DNA of 64,000 nt from Desulfomonile tiedjei (GTDB lineage: Bacteria; Desulfobacterota; Desulfomonilia; Desulfomonilales; Desulfomonilaceae), in contig JACRDF010000010.1 of NCBI GenBank assembly GCA_016212925.1, positions 186,001 through 250,000 of the forward strand, written 5' to 3'. Below the pieces are notes generated by a model. It was not told the origin of the DNA, did not search any database, and saw only the letters and a list, made by a program, of their open reading frames with translations. The position numbers and the translations under genes are program-made. Below, in pieces: positions 8,126-15,770 of the stretch (its first letter is position 1; each line of letters opens with the position of its first letter).

Positions 8126-9037
8126 TCACAACCTAAGGAGCCTTGCCGCGTTTTCGTGGTAAATCAGTTGCTCCACGGACTTGTCGCCACCGCATGCTTT
8201 GGCCACAGCGGCTATGCTGGTCTTTCGATCGCCCCAGGGCCAGTCTGATCCATATAGGACGCGCTCCGGGCCGAAAGCTTTCACGAGTGCCTTGATCTTC
8301 TTAGGGGACTGAAAAGAGATGTCTACAAATACGTTTTTCCGATGGCTGAAAAGATCGATGGTCTCCCGGTATTGAAACACCCCGGCGTGGCCGACGATAA
8401 ACGCAACTTGGGGAAAAGCGGCGCACATCTTCACTGCGTCCGCCGAGGCGCCGTATTCCGGTTTTTGTTTCTCCTCTTTCTCTTCGCCCAGATAGTAAGA
8501 CTGAACACCACTGTGGAAAAGGACCGGCAGTTTGTGAACCGCGAAGGCCTCCACCACGTCCAAAGTTCTCTGGCTGGAAAGAGGCTCTTTCTGAATTATG
8601 GGATGAAGTTTCAACCCTCTGGCCCCAGCGGCCACGTTATTTGGAAGTACAGCCCCAACATCTTGCTCCTGGGAAAAGTCGACACTGGTAAACGGGATGA
8701 CTCCCTCATCGGCTTCCGAAGCCATCTTCAGGTCATCAAAGGTCACGTAAGGCGCTATGGGCATGCACGCGGACTTGGCCACGCGGTTCCGGTCCATAGA
8801 CTGCCGGAAATTCTCCAGCGTGGCAGTCAGGTTGCGAGCCCTCGCTGCCTTGGTGACCTGATTCTCGCACAAAGTGCTGAGGAACCACTCGGAAATGGGG
8901 TTTGTATTGTACAGGCCCCATTCCGCCACGGTAATCAGGTCAAGGACCCGTTGCTTGCGCACCCCTTTTCGGAAAATCAGTTGGCCGCCGTTGGGAACGA
9001 GGATGTCGCCGAGATGGGTGTGAACGTCTATGATCAT
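8126..9037 (-). CDS. Amidohydrolase family 2 (TIM-barrel metal hydrolase/decarboxylase)
   Basis: A 303-residue protein of the amidohydrolase-2 group (ACMSD/gamma-resorcylate decarboxylase relatives). The metal site motif HTH is at residues 6-8 (MIIDVHTHLGD), a His at the GLKLHP strand, HxG-type HSG and GHAGVF strands, and the catalytic Asp in YGSDWPWGD. Members hydrolyse or decarboxylate small carboxylic or lactone substrates; the actual substrate is unknown. AGGAGG lies five bases before the ATG. It is the last gene of the TetR-flanked operon starting at 14560, 74 bases after the acyl-CoA synthetase. Confidence 0.85.
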   Translation of the reverse strand: MIIDVHTHLGDILVPNGGQLIFRKGVRKQRVLDLITVAEWGLYNTNPISEWFLSTLCENQVTKAARARNLTATLENFRQSMDRNRVAKSACMPIAPYVTFDDLKMASEADEGVIPFTSVDFSQEQDVGAVLPNNVAAGARGLKLHPIIQKEPLSSQRTLDVVEAFAVHKLPVLFHSGVQSYYLGEEKEEKQKPEYGASADAVKMCAAFPQVAFIVGHAGVFQYRETIDLFSHRKNVFVDISFQSPKKIKALVKAFGPERVLYGSDWPWGDRKTSIAAVAKACGGDKSVEQLIYHENAARLLRL

Positions 9038-9111
9038 GATACCCTCCTGCGGGGAATGATGTTGGCCGGCATGGCCATTTCGACGTGTTAAGACGGCAGT
9101 ATGTTTCCTAC

Positions 9112-10797
9112 TCAGATTTTTCCTTCTTTTTTCATTCTTGCTATTGCTTCTTCTCTCAAAGCTTTTTTGAACAGTTTCTCAGTGGCCGTCATAGGGATGC
9201 TGTTTCTGAATTCTACGATTCTCGGAACCGCATACGGCGCCAAATGCTGACGGCAGAATTCCCTGATTTCCTCAGCTGTTACCTTGCTTTCGGTCCCGTC
9301 CTTAAGTTTAATGGCGGCCATTACTCGTTCGCTACCAGGCATGTTAGGATCGGGGACGCCAAAGGCGGCAGCCATAAGAACATGGGGATGCCTGAAGAGA
9401 ACTTCATCAACTTCGGTCGTGTAGACCTTATTGCCCGAGACATTGACCATGTCCTTGATTCGGTCGCTCAGGTGAAAGAAGCCGTCGTCCTCCATGAAAC
9501 CGATGTCGCCGGTATTCAACCAACCTTCCGAATCCAGGCCTGCCCCTGCTTCCGGCCAGTAACCTTTCATGATCTGCGGACCTCGTACCAGAATCTCTCC
9601 GGCCTCGCCAAATGGCGCGTCCTCGCCGGTAATGGAATCCACGACCTTGCATTCCGTGTCCGGCGCAGGGACGCCCAACCCGCGTTTCTCTCTTGGCATG
9701 AATCCCGTTATCTTGGAAAAGGCTGTGATGTTGAAGTGGGTCAGGGGGCCGGTCTCAGTCAGACCGTAGCCCTCTGAAATCGGAGACCCCATCTCTTTCT
9801 TGATCTTTTCAGCCACCTCCACCGGCAGCGGAGCTGCGCCACTCATAGGGATAGCGTTCAGCCTGCCAACCTTGGCCTCTGCCAGGCGCATGAGCTGTGT
9901 TGGGACCGCCGGTATCAACAAGGGACGATACTTCTTGATATATTCAACCATCAGGCCAATGTCCCGCGGGTCCGGCATTAGGATGATTCTTAACCCCAGG
10001 TATGCGGCCGACTGGGCTATGTAGTGACCGTAAGAGTGAAAAAGGGGAACCGGCAAAAAGAATGAAGCCTTACCCGCGATACCCTTAAACATGGGCTTGA
10101 AGATCCAAGGAAATCCTTGCCGCAAATTGCTATACCGATTGAAATGGGTCACCATGACCCCTTTGGGCACACCCGTGGCTCCGCCCGTAAAAGCCAAAAT
10201 GGCCAAGTCCCGCTTGGGGTCGATCGATACGCGGGGCGGAAGGGGAGGGTTATTCTCGATCAATCTGCGGAACTCGTGGACACCGGCTGGAAGGGCCAAG
10301 CTCACGGGCTCAACGTTGTGCCCTCCGGTGGACGTGACGATGATGTGCTCGATGTCGCAGCGGCCTCTAACGCTCAGCGCACTTTCGAGGTGTTCCTCCC
10401 TGCAGATGATTACTTTGCTGCCGGAGGCGCCGGCTTCGTGGACCAGGCCTTCGTCCGTGCGGAGGACGCTTACGGGAACTACCACAGCGCCGGTTTTCAA
10501 GATGGCCCAGTCCGCTATGAGGAACTCGGGGCAGTTCGGAAGGTACAGGCAAACCCTATCTCCCTTGCCCACCCCAAGCTTGGCGAGGCCCGCGGCCAAT
10601 CTGTCCACCTGATCTTTCAGGTCTCCGTATTTGATAGTCCGTTCCAGAAATAGGATGGCGCTCTGGCCGGGGTACTTCGCTGCAGCGTCGTCCAATGCCG
10701 TAAAGAGGGGCGCTTCCGGGTATGGCGCCATACTCGTTTCCAGTTTGTACGGCCCCAGTTTATAGCTGTTGATCCACGGCTTGTCTGCGTAACTCAC
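9112..10797 (-). CDS. AMP-forming acyl-CoA synthetase/ligase (long-chain-type)
   Basis: Member of the ANL adenylating superfamily: activates a carboxylic acid with ATP to the acyl-AMP and then the CoA thioester. Length 561 residues. The phosphate loop LAFTGGATGVPKGVM is at about 200-215; SEGYGLTETGP is the A5 motif; WLNTGDIGFMEDDGFFHL and the hinge DRIKDMVNVSGNKVY are A7/A8; the catalytic Lys near the C-terminus is in MTATEKLFKKALR. The start is GTG with AAGGG about ten bases upstream. In the operon with an aldehyde oxidoreductase it may activate the acid product or feed the acid substrate. Chain-length preference cannot be read from the sequence. Confidence 0.9.
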   Translation of the reverse strand: MSYADKPWINSYKLGPYKLETSMAPYPEAPLFTALDDAAAKYPGQSAILFLERTIKYGDLKDQVDRLAAGLAKLGVGKGDRVCLYLPNCPEFLIADWAILKTGAVVVPVSVLRTDEGLVHEAGASGSKVIICREEHLESALSVRGRCDIEHIIVTSTGGHNVEPVSLALPAGVHEFRRLIENNPPLPPRVSIDPKRDLAILAFTGGATGVPKGVMVTHFNRYSNLRQGFPWIFKPMFKGIAGKASFFLPVPLFHSYGHYIAQSAAYLGLRIILMPDPRDIGLMVEYIKKYRPLLIPAVPTQLMRLAEAKVGRLNAIPMSGAAPLPVEVAEKIKKEMGSPISEGYGLTETGPLTHFNITAFSKITGFMPREKRGLGVPAPDTECKVVDSITGEDAPFGEAGEILVRGPQIMKGYWPEAGAGLDSEGWLNTGDIGFMEDDGFFHLSDRIKDMVNVSGNKVYTTEVDEVLFRHPHVLMAAAFGVPDPNMPGSERVMAAIKLKDGTESKVTAEEIREFCRQHLAPYAVPRIVEFRNSIPMTATEKLFKKALREEAIARMKKEGKI

Positions 10798-10863
10798 GGC
10801 TCATTTCCCTTCGGTCCGGGATGATTGGGAATGTCTACGAAACGCATGACAGGAGACAGTCCT

Positions 10864-12741
10864 TTACGCCGGCCAGATGTCCTTGATCAGGCCTTCCAGG
10901 CCCAACTCCTTGAGCTTCTCAGGAGTGGGTTTTCCAGTCTTCAAGTCCCAGCCTCGGTACTCGTAATACGCGTCTTTGAGCTTTTCAAGCAGCGCCTCGT
11001 CAATGACCATTCCTTCAGCCGGACCCTCCGGCAGTGGGTTTTTCATTAAGCGCGGCGGGAGCGTGTCGGCTGAACGATCGACACCCTCCCGGATGCAAAA
11101 TGAGCGCATCAAGTTGTACACGCGCTCTCCGGCTAGGCGAAATGCGTTTTCGTCCATGTGCGAGCCCAGCGCCGAGTTAATCAGCTCCAGGTAATCGTCG
11201 ACCTCCAGCAGTAGCGCCATAAACTTGCACGCTCCGATGCAGTCGAACACCGTTAAGGCGTTTTCCAGATCCACCAGGATTTTGGCCTCCCGAGGCTTGG
11301 CCTCGAAACAGTTGTCAATCTGACTGTCAGGCACAAGGAGAATAGGCGTGTCTATAAAGGCCGGGGCCTCGATGAAGCCGGTTATGTGATCTCCACCGCG
11401 GTTGGCGGTAACGTAGCCTAACCCACAGATCTTGGCGGCACGCGGGTCGTAGCCCGGCAGTTCAAGCCCCTTAACGTTCATGGCGAAATCTTCGGAGCCT
11501 TGGCCCAGTTTTCGAGCCATGCGGCGAGTGCCTTCCGCGAGAAGATCGCCCACCCCTTCACGGAGCGCGATCTTTCCCACCAGATCCACGACCAGGTTCG
11601 AGTCACCGAAGTTGAGTTGCAATCTACCGGTATGCTCCAGGGTCAGTATTCCCTTTTCAAAGCATTCCATGGCGAAAGCGATGGTGGAGCCGGCGCTGAT
11701 AGTGTCCAGGCCGTATTCGTTGCACAGGTAGTTGGCCATTGTAACGGCGTTCATATCGGAGACACCGCACAGCGCTCCTAAAGTGTTGGCGCTTTCATAT
11801 TCAGGTCCTTCGCCTTTGCAGCCCTTGAATTTGCCCTCTTTGATCTCAGATCCACGGCCACAGGCGATGGGGCAGGCGAAGCAGGCCACACCTCGGACCA
11901 GGACCTTCTCGGAGAGAGCCTGGCCGTTGACCTCGTCAATCTGATCGAAAACACCGGTCTGCCAATTTCGAGTGGGATAGCCTCCCCGCACGTTGACCAT
12001 GTCAGAAACCATGTTGGTGCCGAAGCTTTCAAAGCCAACCTTCAAGATGGACTCATCGATCAGGTCCATCTGCCTCTTGGCGGACTCTTTGAAAATTTGC
12101 GGTTCAGCTAAATTGATGGATGCTTTGCCGCCGCAGGCAACGGCTTTCAACCGTTTGGCCCCCATTACTGCGCCCACACCGCAGCGCCCCGCGGCCCGGT
12201 GCTTGTTGTTCATGATGGCGGCAAAGCGGACAAGGTTCTCTCCTCCGGGTCCAATGCAGGCTACACTGAGCTTTCGGCCGGCAGCCTCTTGAATGGCGTC
12301 GTCGGTCTCCGAAACCGTCTTGCCCCACAGCCCCTGAGCGTCGCACAGCTCAGCCCGACCGTCCTCCAGCTTTAGATAGACGGGTTTGGACGATATGCCC
12401 TCGACGATTACCCCGTCGAACCCGGAGCGTTTGAGCGCCGGTCCGAAATTGCCTCCCGAATTGGCCTGGGCCCAGAGCCCTGTCAATGGCGATTTAGTTA
12501 CTACCGAGTAACGGCTGGAGCTGGCCGAAGCCGTTCCCGTGAGCGGACCGCTCATAAAGATGAGCTTGTTCTCAGACCCCAGCGGATCGGCGCCCTGAGG
12601 CACTTCGTCGTAGAGATATCGGGTTGCAAGACCGGCTCCGCCCAGGAAGTCTTCAGCCCAGTCCTGCCGGATGTCCTCTCTGGTGACTCTGCCTTGAGCG
12701 AGATCCACTCGCAGTATTTGCCCCATAAAACCAAACGGCAT
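10864..12741 (-). CDS. Aldehyde:ferredoxin oxidoreductase (tungsten/molybdenum enzyme)
   Basis: A 625-residue AOR-family enzyme, interconverting aldehydes and carboxylic acids with ferredoxin and carrying a bis-pyranopterin tungsten or molybdenum site plus one [4Fe-4S] cluster. The N-terminal GGAGLATRYLYDE and SSSRYSVVTKSP fold segments are typical. The cluster ligands are visible as CFACPIAC (about residue 285) and the distal Cys of DCIGACKF (about 500). KGLELPGYDPRAAKICGLGY is the cofactor-binding block. GGAGG lies seven bases before the start. It is third in the TetR-flanked operon. Family membership is firm; substrate class and metal are inferred. Confidence 0.94.
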   Translation of the reverse strand: MPFGFMGQILRVDLAQGRVTREDIRQDWAEDFLGGAGLATRYLYDEVPQGADPLGSENKLIFMSGPLTGTASASSSRYSVVTKSPLTGLWAQANSGGNFGPALKRSGFDGVIVEGISSKPVYLKLEDGRAELCDAQGLWGKTVSETDDAIQEAAGRKLSVACIGPGGENLVRFAAIMNNKHRAAGRCGVGAVMGAKRLKAVACGGKASINLAEPQIFKESAKRQMDLIDESILKVGFESFGTNMVSDMVNVRGGYPTRNWQTGVFDQIDEVNGQALSEKVLVRGVACFACPIACGRGSEIKEGKFKGCKGEGPEYESANTLGALCGVSDMNAVTMANYLCNEYGLDTISAGSTIAFAMECFEKGILTLEHTGRLQLNFGDSNLVVDLVGKIALREGVGDLLAEGTRRMARKLGQGSEDFAMNVKGLELPGYDPRAAKICGLGYVTANRGGDHITGFIEAPAFIDTPILLVPDSQIDNCFEAKPREAKILVDLENALTVFDCIGACKFMALLLEVDDYLELINSALGSHMDENAFRLAGERVYNLMRSFCIREGVDRSADTLPPRLMKNPLPEGPAEGMVIDEALLEKLKDAYYEYRGWDLKTGKPTPEKLKELGLEGLIKDIWPA

Positions 12742-12789
12742 GGCCTGACCTCCGAGAACTCGACAATCAACTAATTTCTGCGGTATCGT

Positions 12790-13284
12790 CTATACGCCCA
12801 GTTCTGCCCGGAATTTCTTTATATGAGTGCGATACGCTTCAAGCTCGTCTGCTGTCATCTCGTCGGGGAACTGAAGTTCGAGTCGCGTGATGGCATCGAC
12901 GATGGTGTTGGCATAAGGCGCGACCATTACCACTTTCTTGATGTCGCCATGTTCCAACTTGATCTTCCCACCCATAAAGTCCGCCGTGAACTTGCTCTCT
13001 TTTCTCAGAATCCTCTTCCACCCTTGAGGCGGAGCCGCCAACAGAAAGTCGCCCTCCTTGACGGCCTGCTCTTGGGTGAAGAAACCGATCCGAGTCAGCT
13101 TGCCTTCGTTAAAAAAAGCCCCGAAAATGATAGCTTGATCTATTCCCCAGTCCGGTTCTGCCTGCACCTTGAAGCAGAACTTCCATGACACCTTTTTCAG
13201 CTTCACCTCAAACTCAGGGGTTGCATTGTAGGTCTTTGCGCTTTCTTCCAGCCATTCCGGTGTGCAGTATCTGTATGAAGACAT
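12790..13284 (-). CDS. Small SCP2-like protein (probable lipid/acyl binding)
   Basis: A 164-residue protein starting SSYRYCTPEWLEESAKTY, with a central WKRILRKESKFTADFMGGK followed by GKIKLEHGD. This reads like the small SCP2 sterol-carrier-type proteins found beside acyl-CoA metabolism genes in Desulfobacterota: the W.K...E..F...M.GKI...GD pattern is the SCP2 core. Such proteins bind acyl or lipid ligands and have no known catalysis. AGGAGG lies six bases before the ATG. It sits 48 bases before the aldehyde oxidoreductase and could hold a hydrophobic acid or aldehyde intermediate. Family call moderate. Confidence 0.55.
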   Translation of the reverse strand: MSSYRYCTPEWLEESAKTYNATPEFEVKLKKVSWKFCFKVQAEPDWGIDQAIIFGAFFNEGKLTRIGFFTQEQAVKEGDFLLAAPPQGWKRILRKESKFTADFMGGKIKLEHGDIKKVVMVAPYANTIVDAITRLELQFPDEMTADELEAYRTHIKKFRAELGV

Positions 13285-13378
13285 CCTGACCCTCCTGATT
13301 GGTCTTGGTGACCCTAAGAAGACGGCCGTATCCTTGCGCCGGCCACGGCTGGGCCGCCGGGCATGCGTCCCCTCGCCG

Positions 13379-14560
13379 TTACATAAATTGGGTGGCGATC
13401 TCTTCTACTGGAATGTCTTTCTTTAAGAGATGGAAGAAGACCCTGCTGTCCACGATTCCTTCCGGCGCACATACGCCGGTCTCCTTGATCTGCCCGTTTA
13501 CGAGCATCACGGCCCCCAGCACCGCGGGTAGGGCAGTGAGCAAGTCAGCCTCCGGAGAAGAGCACCTATAAGAAATCTGTGCAGGTTTGCCATTCTTTTG
13601 GCCTATCACATCCACTCGGAGGGCGACACCCTGTACCCCGAATTCGCCGTATCGATCCACGGTTTCCTGAATCATGGTTTCCACCAGGTCCGTCGCGATG
13701 GTCGGCAATGCCAGGACAATGGCCGTGGCCACGTCACGGGCGTAGACCTTGTGATCGTTCACGGCCATCTCGGTCAGGTCGGGCAGGCCGATGCTCTTCA
13801 AGAACATGGCGATTTCCGTGAAACGCTGTGGCCACACCCCTCCGTTGTTCGTCACGTTTTTCACTCCCTTGATATATCGCGGGATGGTCACCGGTTCGGG
13901 GTGCCCGACTTCTTTGACCTCGAAAAAACCTATGGGGTCAGAGAACTCCATGGTTCTGGTCACGGACATCGCGGGGATTTCAACCCACTCACCATCCCGG
14001 AAAGTTTTTATATTCCCGGATATGGCGTGGAAGTAGTGGTCAATGATCGCCCGTCCCGTCATTTTGGGGTCCAGGGCGGTCCAAGCCCATGCAGTGTGGA
14101 TATCGTCCACCCGGTCCAGTTTGGATGATGCCTCCAACGCCATCAGATTGGTGATTCCCGGGGTAGCTCCCAGGCCTACCACGATGGGAATCTCCGCGTC
14201 GCGGGCGGCCTGGTCGTGCCCAAGCATCTTGACGATAGCGTCCCCGTCGTCGCACACGTCCACCATAGGCGTCTTGGCCGCTACGGCCGCTCTAACAATT
14301 GGTTCCCCGAAAATGTAGTAGGGTCCCACATAGTTGATCACGGCATCCGCGCCCAGAAGCGTGCTCACTAGGGAATTGAAATCCCGTGCGTCCACCGCTA
14401 CGGCCGAGGTGTTGCCGCCCAGTTCTTCCGCTAGAGCTTGGGCAGCTTCAATGTTATAGTCTGCGATGACAGCTTCTATTTCGGGATAGCGCTTCACCAA
14501 CTCTCGCACACCACTGGCCCCGATGTGTCCTGCTCCACCCAGAGAAATAATCCTTTTCAT
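13379..14560 (-). CDS. Saccharopine-dehydrogenase-like NAD(P)-binding oxidoreductase
   Basis: A 393-residue protein with an N-terminal Rossmann fold (IISLGGAGHIGASGVREL, residues 4-21; acidic residue of the second strand in AVIADYN) and the saccharopine dehydrogenase middle segment (DAVINYVGPYYIFGEPIV, VDVCDDGD, VGLGATPGITNLMA). The family includes true saccharopine reductases and many uncharacterised imine or carbonyl reductases; lysine metabolism is not implied here. It is the first gene of a five-gene minus-strand operon and lies about 100 bases downstream of the TetR operator. GAGGAAACATC precedes the ATG. Confidence 0.85.
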   Translation of the reverse strand: MKRIISLGGAGHIGASGVRELVKRYPEIEAVIADYNIEAAQALAEELGGNTSAVAVDARDFNSLVSTLLGADAVINYVGPYYIFGEPIVRAAVAAKTPMVDVCDDGDAIVKMLGHDQAARDAEIPIVVGLGATPGITNLMALEASSKLDRVDDIHTAWAWTALDPKMTGRAIIDHYFHAISGNIKTFRDGEWVEIPAMSVTRTMEFSDPIGFFEVKEVGHPEPVTIPRYIKGVKNVTNNGGVWPQRFTEIAMFLKSIGLPDLTEMAVNDHKVYARDVATAIVLALPTIATDLVETMIQETVDRYGEFGVQGVALRVDVIGQKNGKPAQISYRCSSPEADLLTALPAVLGAVMLVNGQIKETGVCAPEGIVDSRVFFHLLKKDIPVEEIATQFM

Positions 14561-14661
14561 GATGTTTCCTCTTGCTTCTTTTCCTGAACAACCATCTGAA
14601 CGTTTCGAGGTATCGTTCCTCCTTCAACGGAGGCGACCTAGCCGATGTCGCATCTCAAGCA

Positions 14662-14683
14662 GGAGAGTGAACGATCACTCTCC
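14662..14683. promoter_or_regulatory. TetR operator in front of the aldehyde-oxidoreductase operon
   Basis: GGAGAGTGA, four centre bases, TCACTCTCC: a 22-base near-perfect dyad. A nearly identical dyad lies at 15365-15386, in front of the tetR gene between them. Here it sits just downstream of a TTGACA box (14702-14707, minus strand), so a bound repressor would cover the -10 region of the operon promoter. The -10 itself is weak. Confidence 0.75.
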
Positions 14684-14708
14684 AACTCGAAGAAAAATTT
14701 TTGTCAAC

Positions 14709-15347
14709 CTAGCTAAAGATCATTTTGACGGACTTCATGAGTAGGCCGACCTTCTGTTCGTCAGTCATCTCCTCACCTTCCTTGCCGAAATATATCCGAA
14801 GCCGCATATCAAAGTGCTTTGAGGCAAGCGAATAGATCAAGAGGTTGAGGTGACTATCAATGTAGTAGGCCGCGGCTTCATCCATGATGTGCTCTTTGAT
14901 TTCCCCATTCGCCTTTGCTCTCCTCACGAGATCCATCCAGAACTCATTTGCGACCTCTTCAAGCTTCCTGGAGACATTCGAGGAAAGTTCGTTCATCGCG
15001 CAAGAGCCGATATCCGTGTAGATGGCCAGGAGATCCGAGTGGGTTTTGGCAAGAAGAGCCAGGTCTCGGAAGATCGTAGCCAGAGTCTCCGAGATAGGCG
15101 CATTGCTGCCCTGATGCCTGGCAAAGAGTTTTGAGACCACGGTATCTACCATGAAGTCGAAGATCGAGCGGTAGACCGACTCTTTGTTCTTGAAGTACTT
15201 GTATAGCGCTCCGTTGGAGATGCCGGCATTTTTGCAGATATCAGCCACGTTGGCCTGATAGTAGCCTTGTTGGGCAAACACCTTGGCCGCCGCGTTGAGA
15301 ATGAAGAGCTGTTTCTCCGGGGGCAATTTCCTGAAAGTTTCTTCCAA
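14709..15347 (-). CDS. TetR-family transcriptional regulator of the downstream operon
   Basis: A 212-residue TetR-type repressor. The N-terminal helix-turn-helix is clear (ILNAAAKVFAQQGYYQANVA, then DICKNAGISNGALYKYFKNK), followed by an all-helical ligand domain that is not assignable to a ligand. The start is TTG at 15347 with AGAGG ten bases upstream; no ATG fits. Identical-type 22-bp operators lie 18 bases before its own start and just past its 3' end, so it probably represses itself and the saccharopine dehydrogenase-to-amidohydrolase operon. Acyl-CoA or a related acid is a reasonable effector guess given the operon's acyl-CoA synthetase. Confidence 0.9.
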   Translation of the reverse strand: MEETFRKLPPEKQLFILNAAAKVFAQQGYYQANVADICKNAGISNGALYKYFKNKESVYRSIFDFMVDTVVSKLFARHQGSNAPISETLATIFRDLALLAKTHSDLLAIYTDIGSCAMNELSSNVSRKLEEVANEFWMDLVRRAKANGEIKEHIMDEAAAYYIDSHLNLLIYSLASKHFDMRLRIYFGKEGEEMTDEQKVGLLMKSVKMIFS

Positions 15348-15364
15348 CTGACAAAGACCTCTGT

Positions 15365-15386
15365 GGAGAGTGATCGCTCACTCTCT
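15365..15386. promoter_or_regulatory. TetR operator in front of the tetR gene
   Basis: GGAGAGTGA, four centre bases, TCACTCTCT: the partner of 14662-14683. It starts within the -10 box of the tetR promoter (15384-15412), the classic position for autorepression. Confidence 0.78.
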
Positions 15387-15412
15387 ATACGCGCCTGGCA
15401 AAATATTGTCAA
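15384..15412 (-). promoter_or_regulatory. Promoter of the tetR gene
   Basis: On the minus strand: TTGACA (15407-15412), exactly 17 bases, TATAGA (15384-15389). The -10 box overlaps the operator. A transcript starting about seven bases on would have a leader of roughly 30 bases before the TTG start. Confidence 0.75.
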
Positions 15413-15540
15413 CAACTTTTCTCGGATCGCGGTCAGAAAATTCGAACACTTCAATATCTTTGATAAATCTGAGGAATAGGCGCGGAGGAGTTTTCTTGAT
15501 TCGCTGCGCCGCTTTCCGGCCTGAAGTTGGTATCCACAGA

Positions 15541-15575
15541 CAAAAAAATCCCGCCGACCGAAACGGTGGCGGGGG
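15541..15575 (-). terminator. Intrinsic terminator downstream of the methyltransferase gene
   Basis: Read on the minus strand: CCCGCC-ACCG-TTT-CGGT-C-GGCGGG followed by ATTTTTTT. A GC-rich stem with one bulge, then a T-run. It is the first strong stop after the methyltransferase (ends 15771), separated from it by a 132-base repeat element. Outer arms AGTTGGTAT and ATACCAACT (15523-15591) extend the stem. Confidence 0.7.
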
Positions 15576-15581
15576 ATTCTC

Positions 15582-15598
15582 ATACCAACTCGCGTTCA
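15582..15598. repeat. Isolated end of the 132-base inverted-end element
   Basis: ATACCAACTCGCGTTCA resembles the left terminus of the element at 42929 (ATACCAATGCGCGTTCG). It lies just outside the full copy at 15617-15748, as if from a decayed second insertion. It also forms one arm of the extended terminator stem, so chance similarity is possible. Confidence 0.4.
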
Positions 15599-15616
15599 TA
15601 CGCGGAGTATGCTATG

Positions 15617-15748
15617 ATATCGATGCGCGTTCAAAGAAGTGACATTAGCCATGGCCGGCAGGGGCGCCGGCCGCTACCATAATCTGGTGGCGGTCCCGCG
15701 GGACGCTGGATGCCCGCCATATTCACTTGTACGAAAGCGCATTGGTAT
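15617..15748. repeat. 132-base MITE-like element, copy 1
   Basis: Nearly the same sequence (about a dozen differences) recurs at 42929-43060. The ends are inverted: ATGCGCGTTC at the left and GAAAGCGCATTGGTAT at the right. The centre holds another dyad, CGCCGGCCGCTACC and TGGTGGCGGTCCCG. It codes for nothing, has no transposase and lies between the methyltransferase stop and its terminator. Confidence 0.75.
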
Positions 15749-15770
15749 TATCCACATCCAGAAATGACGC

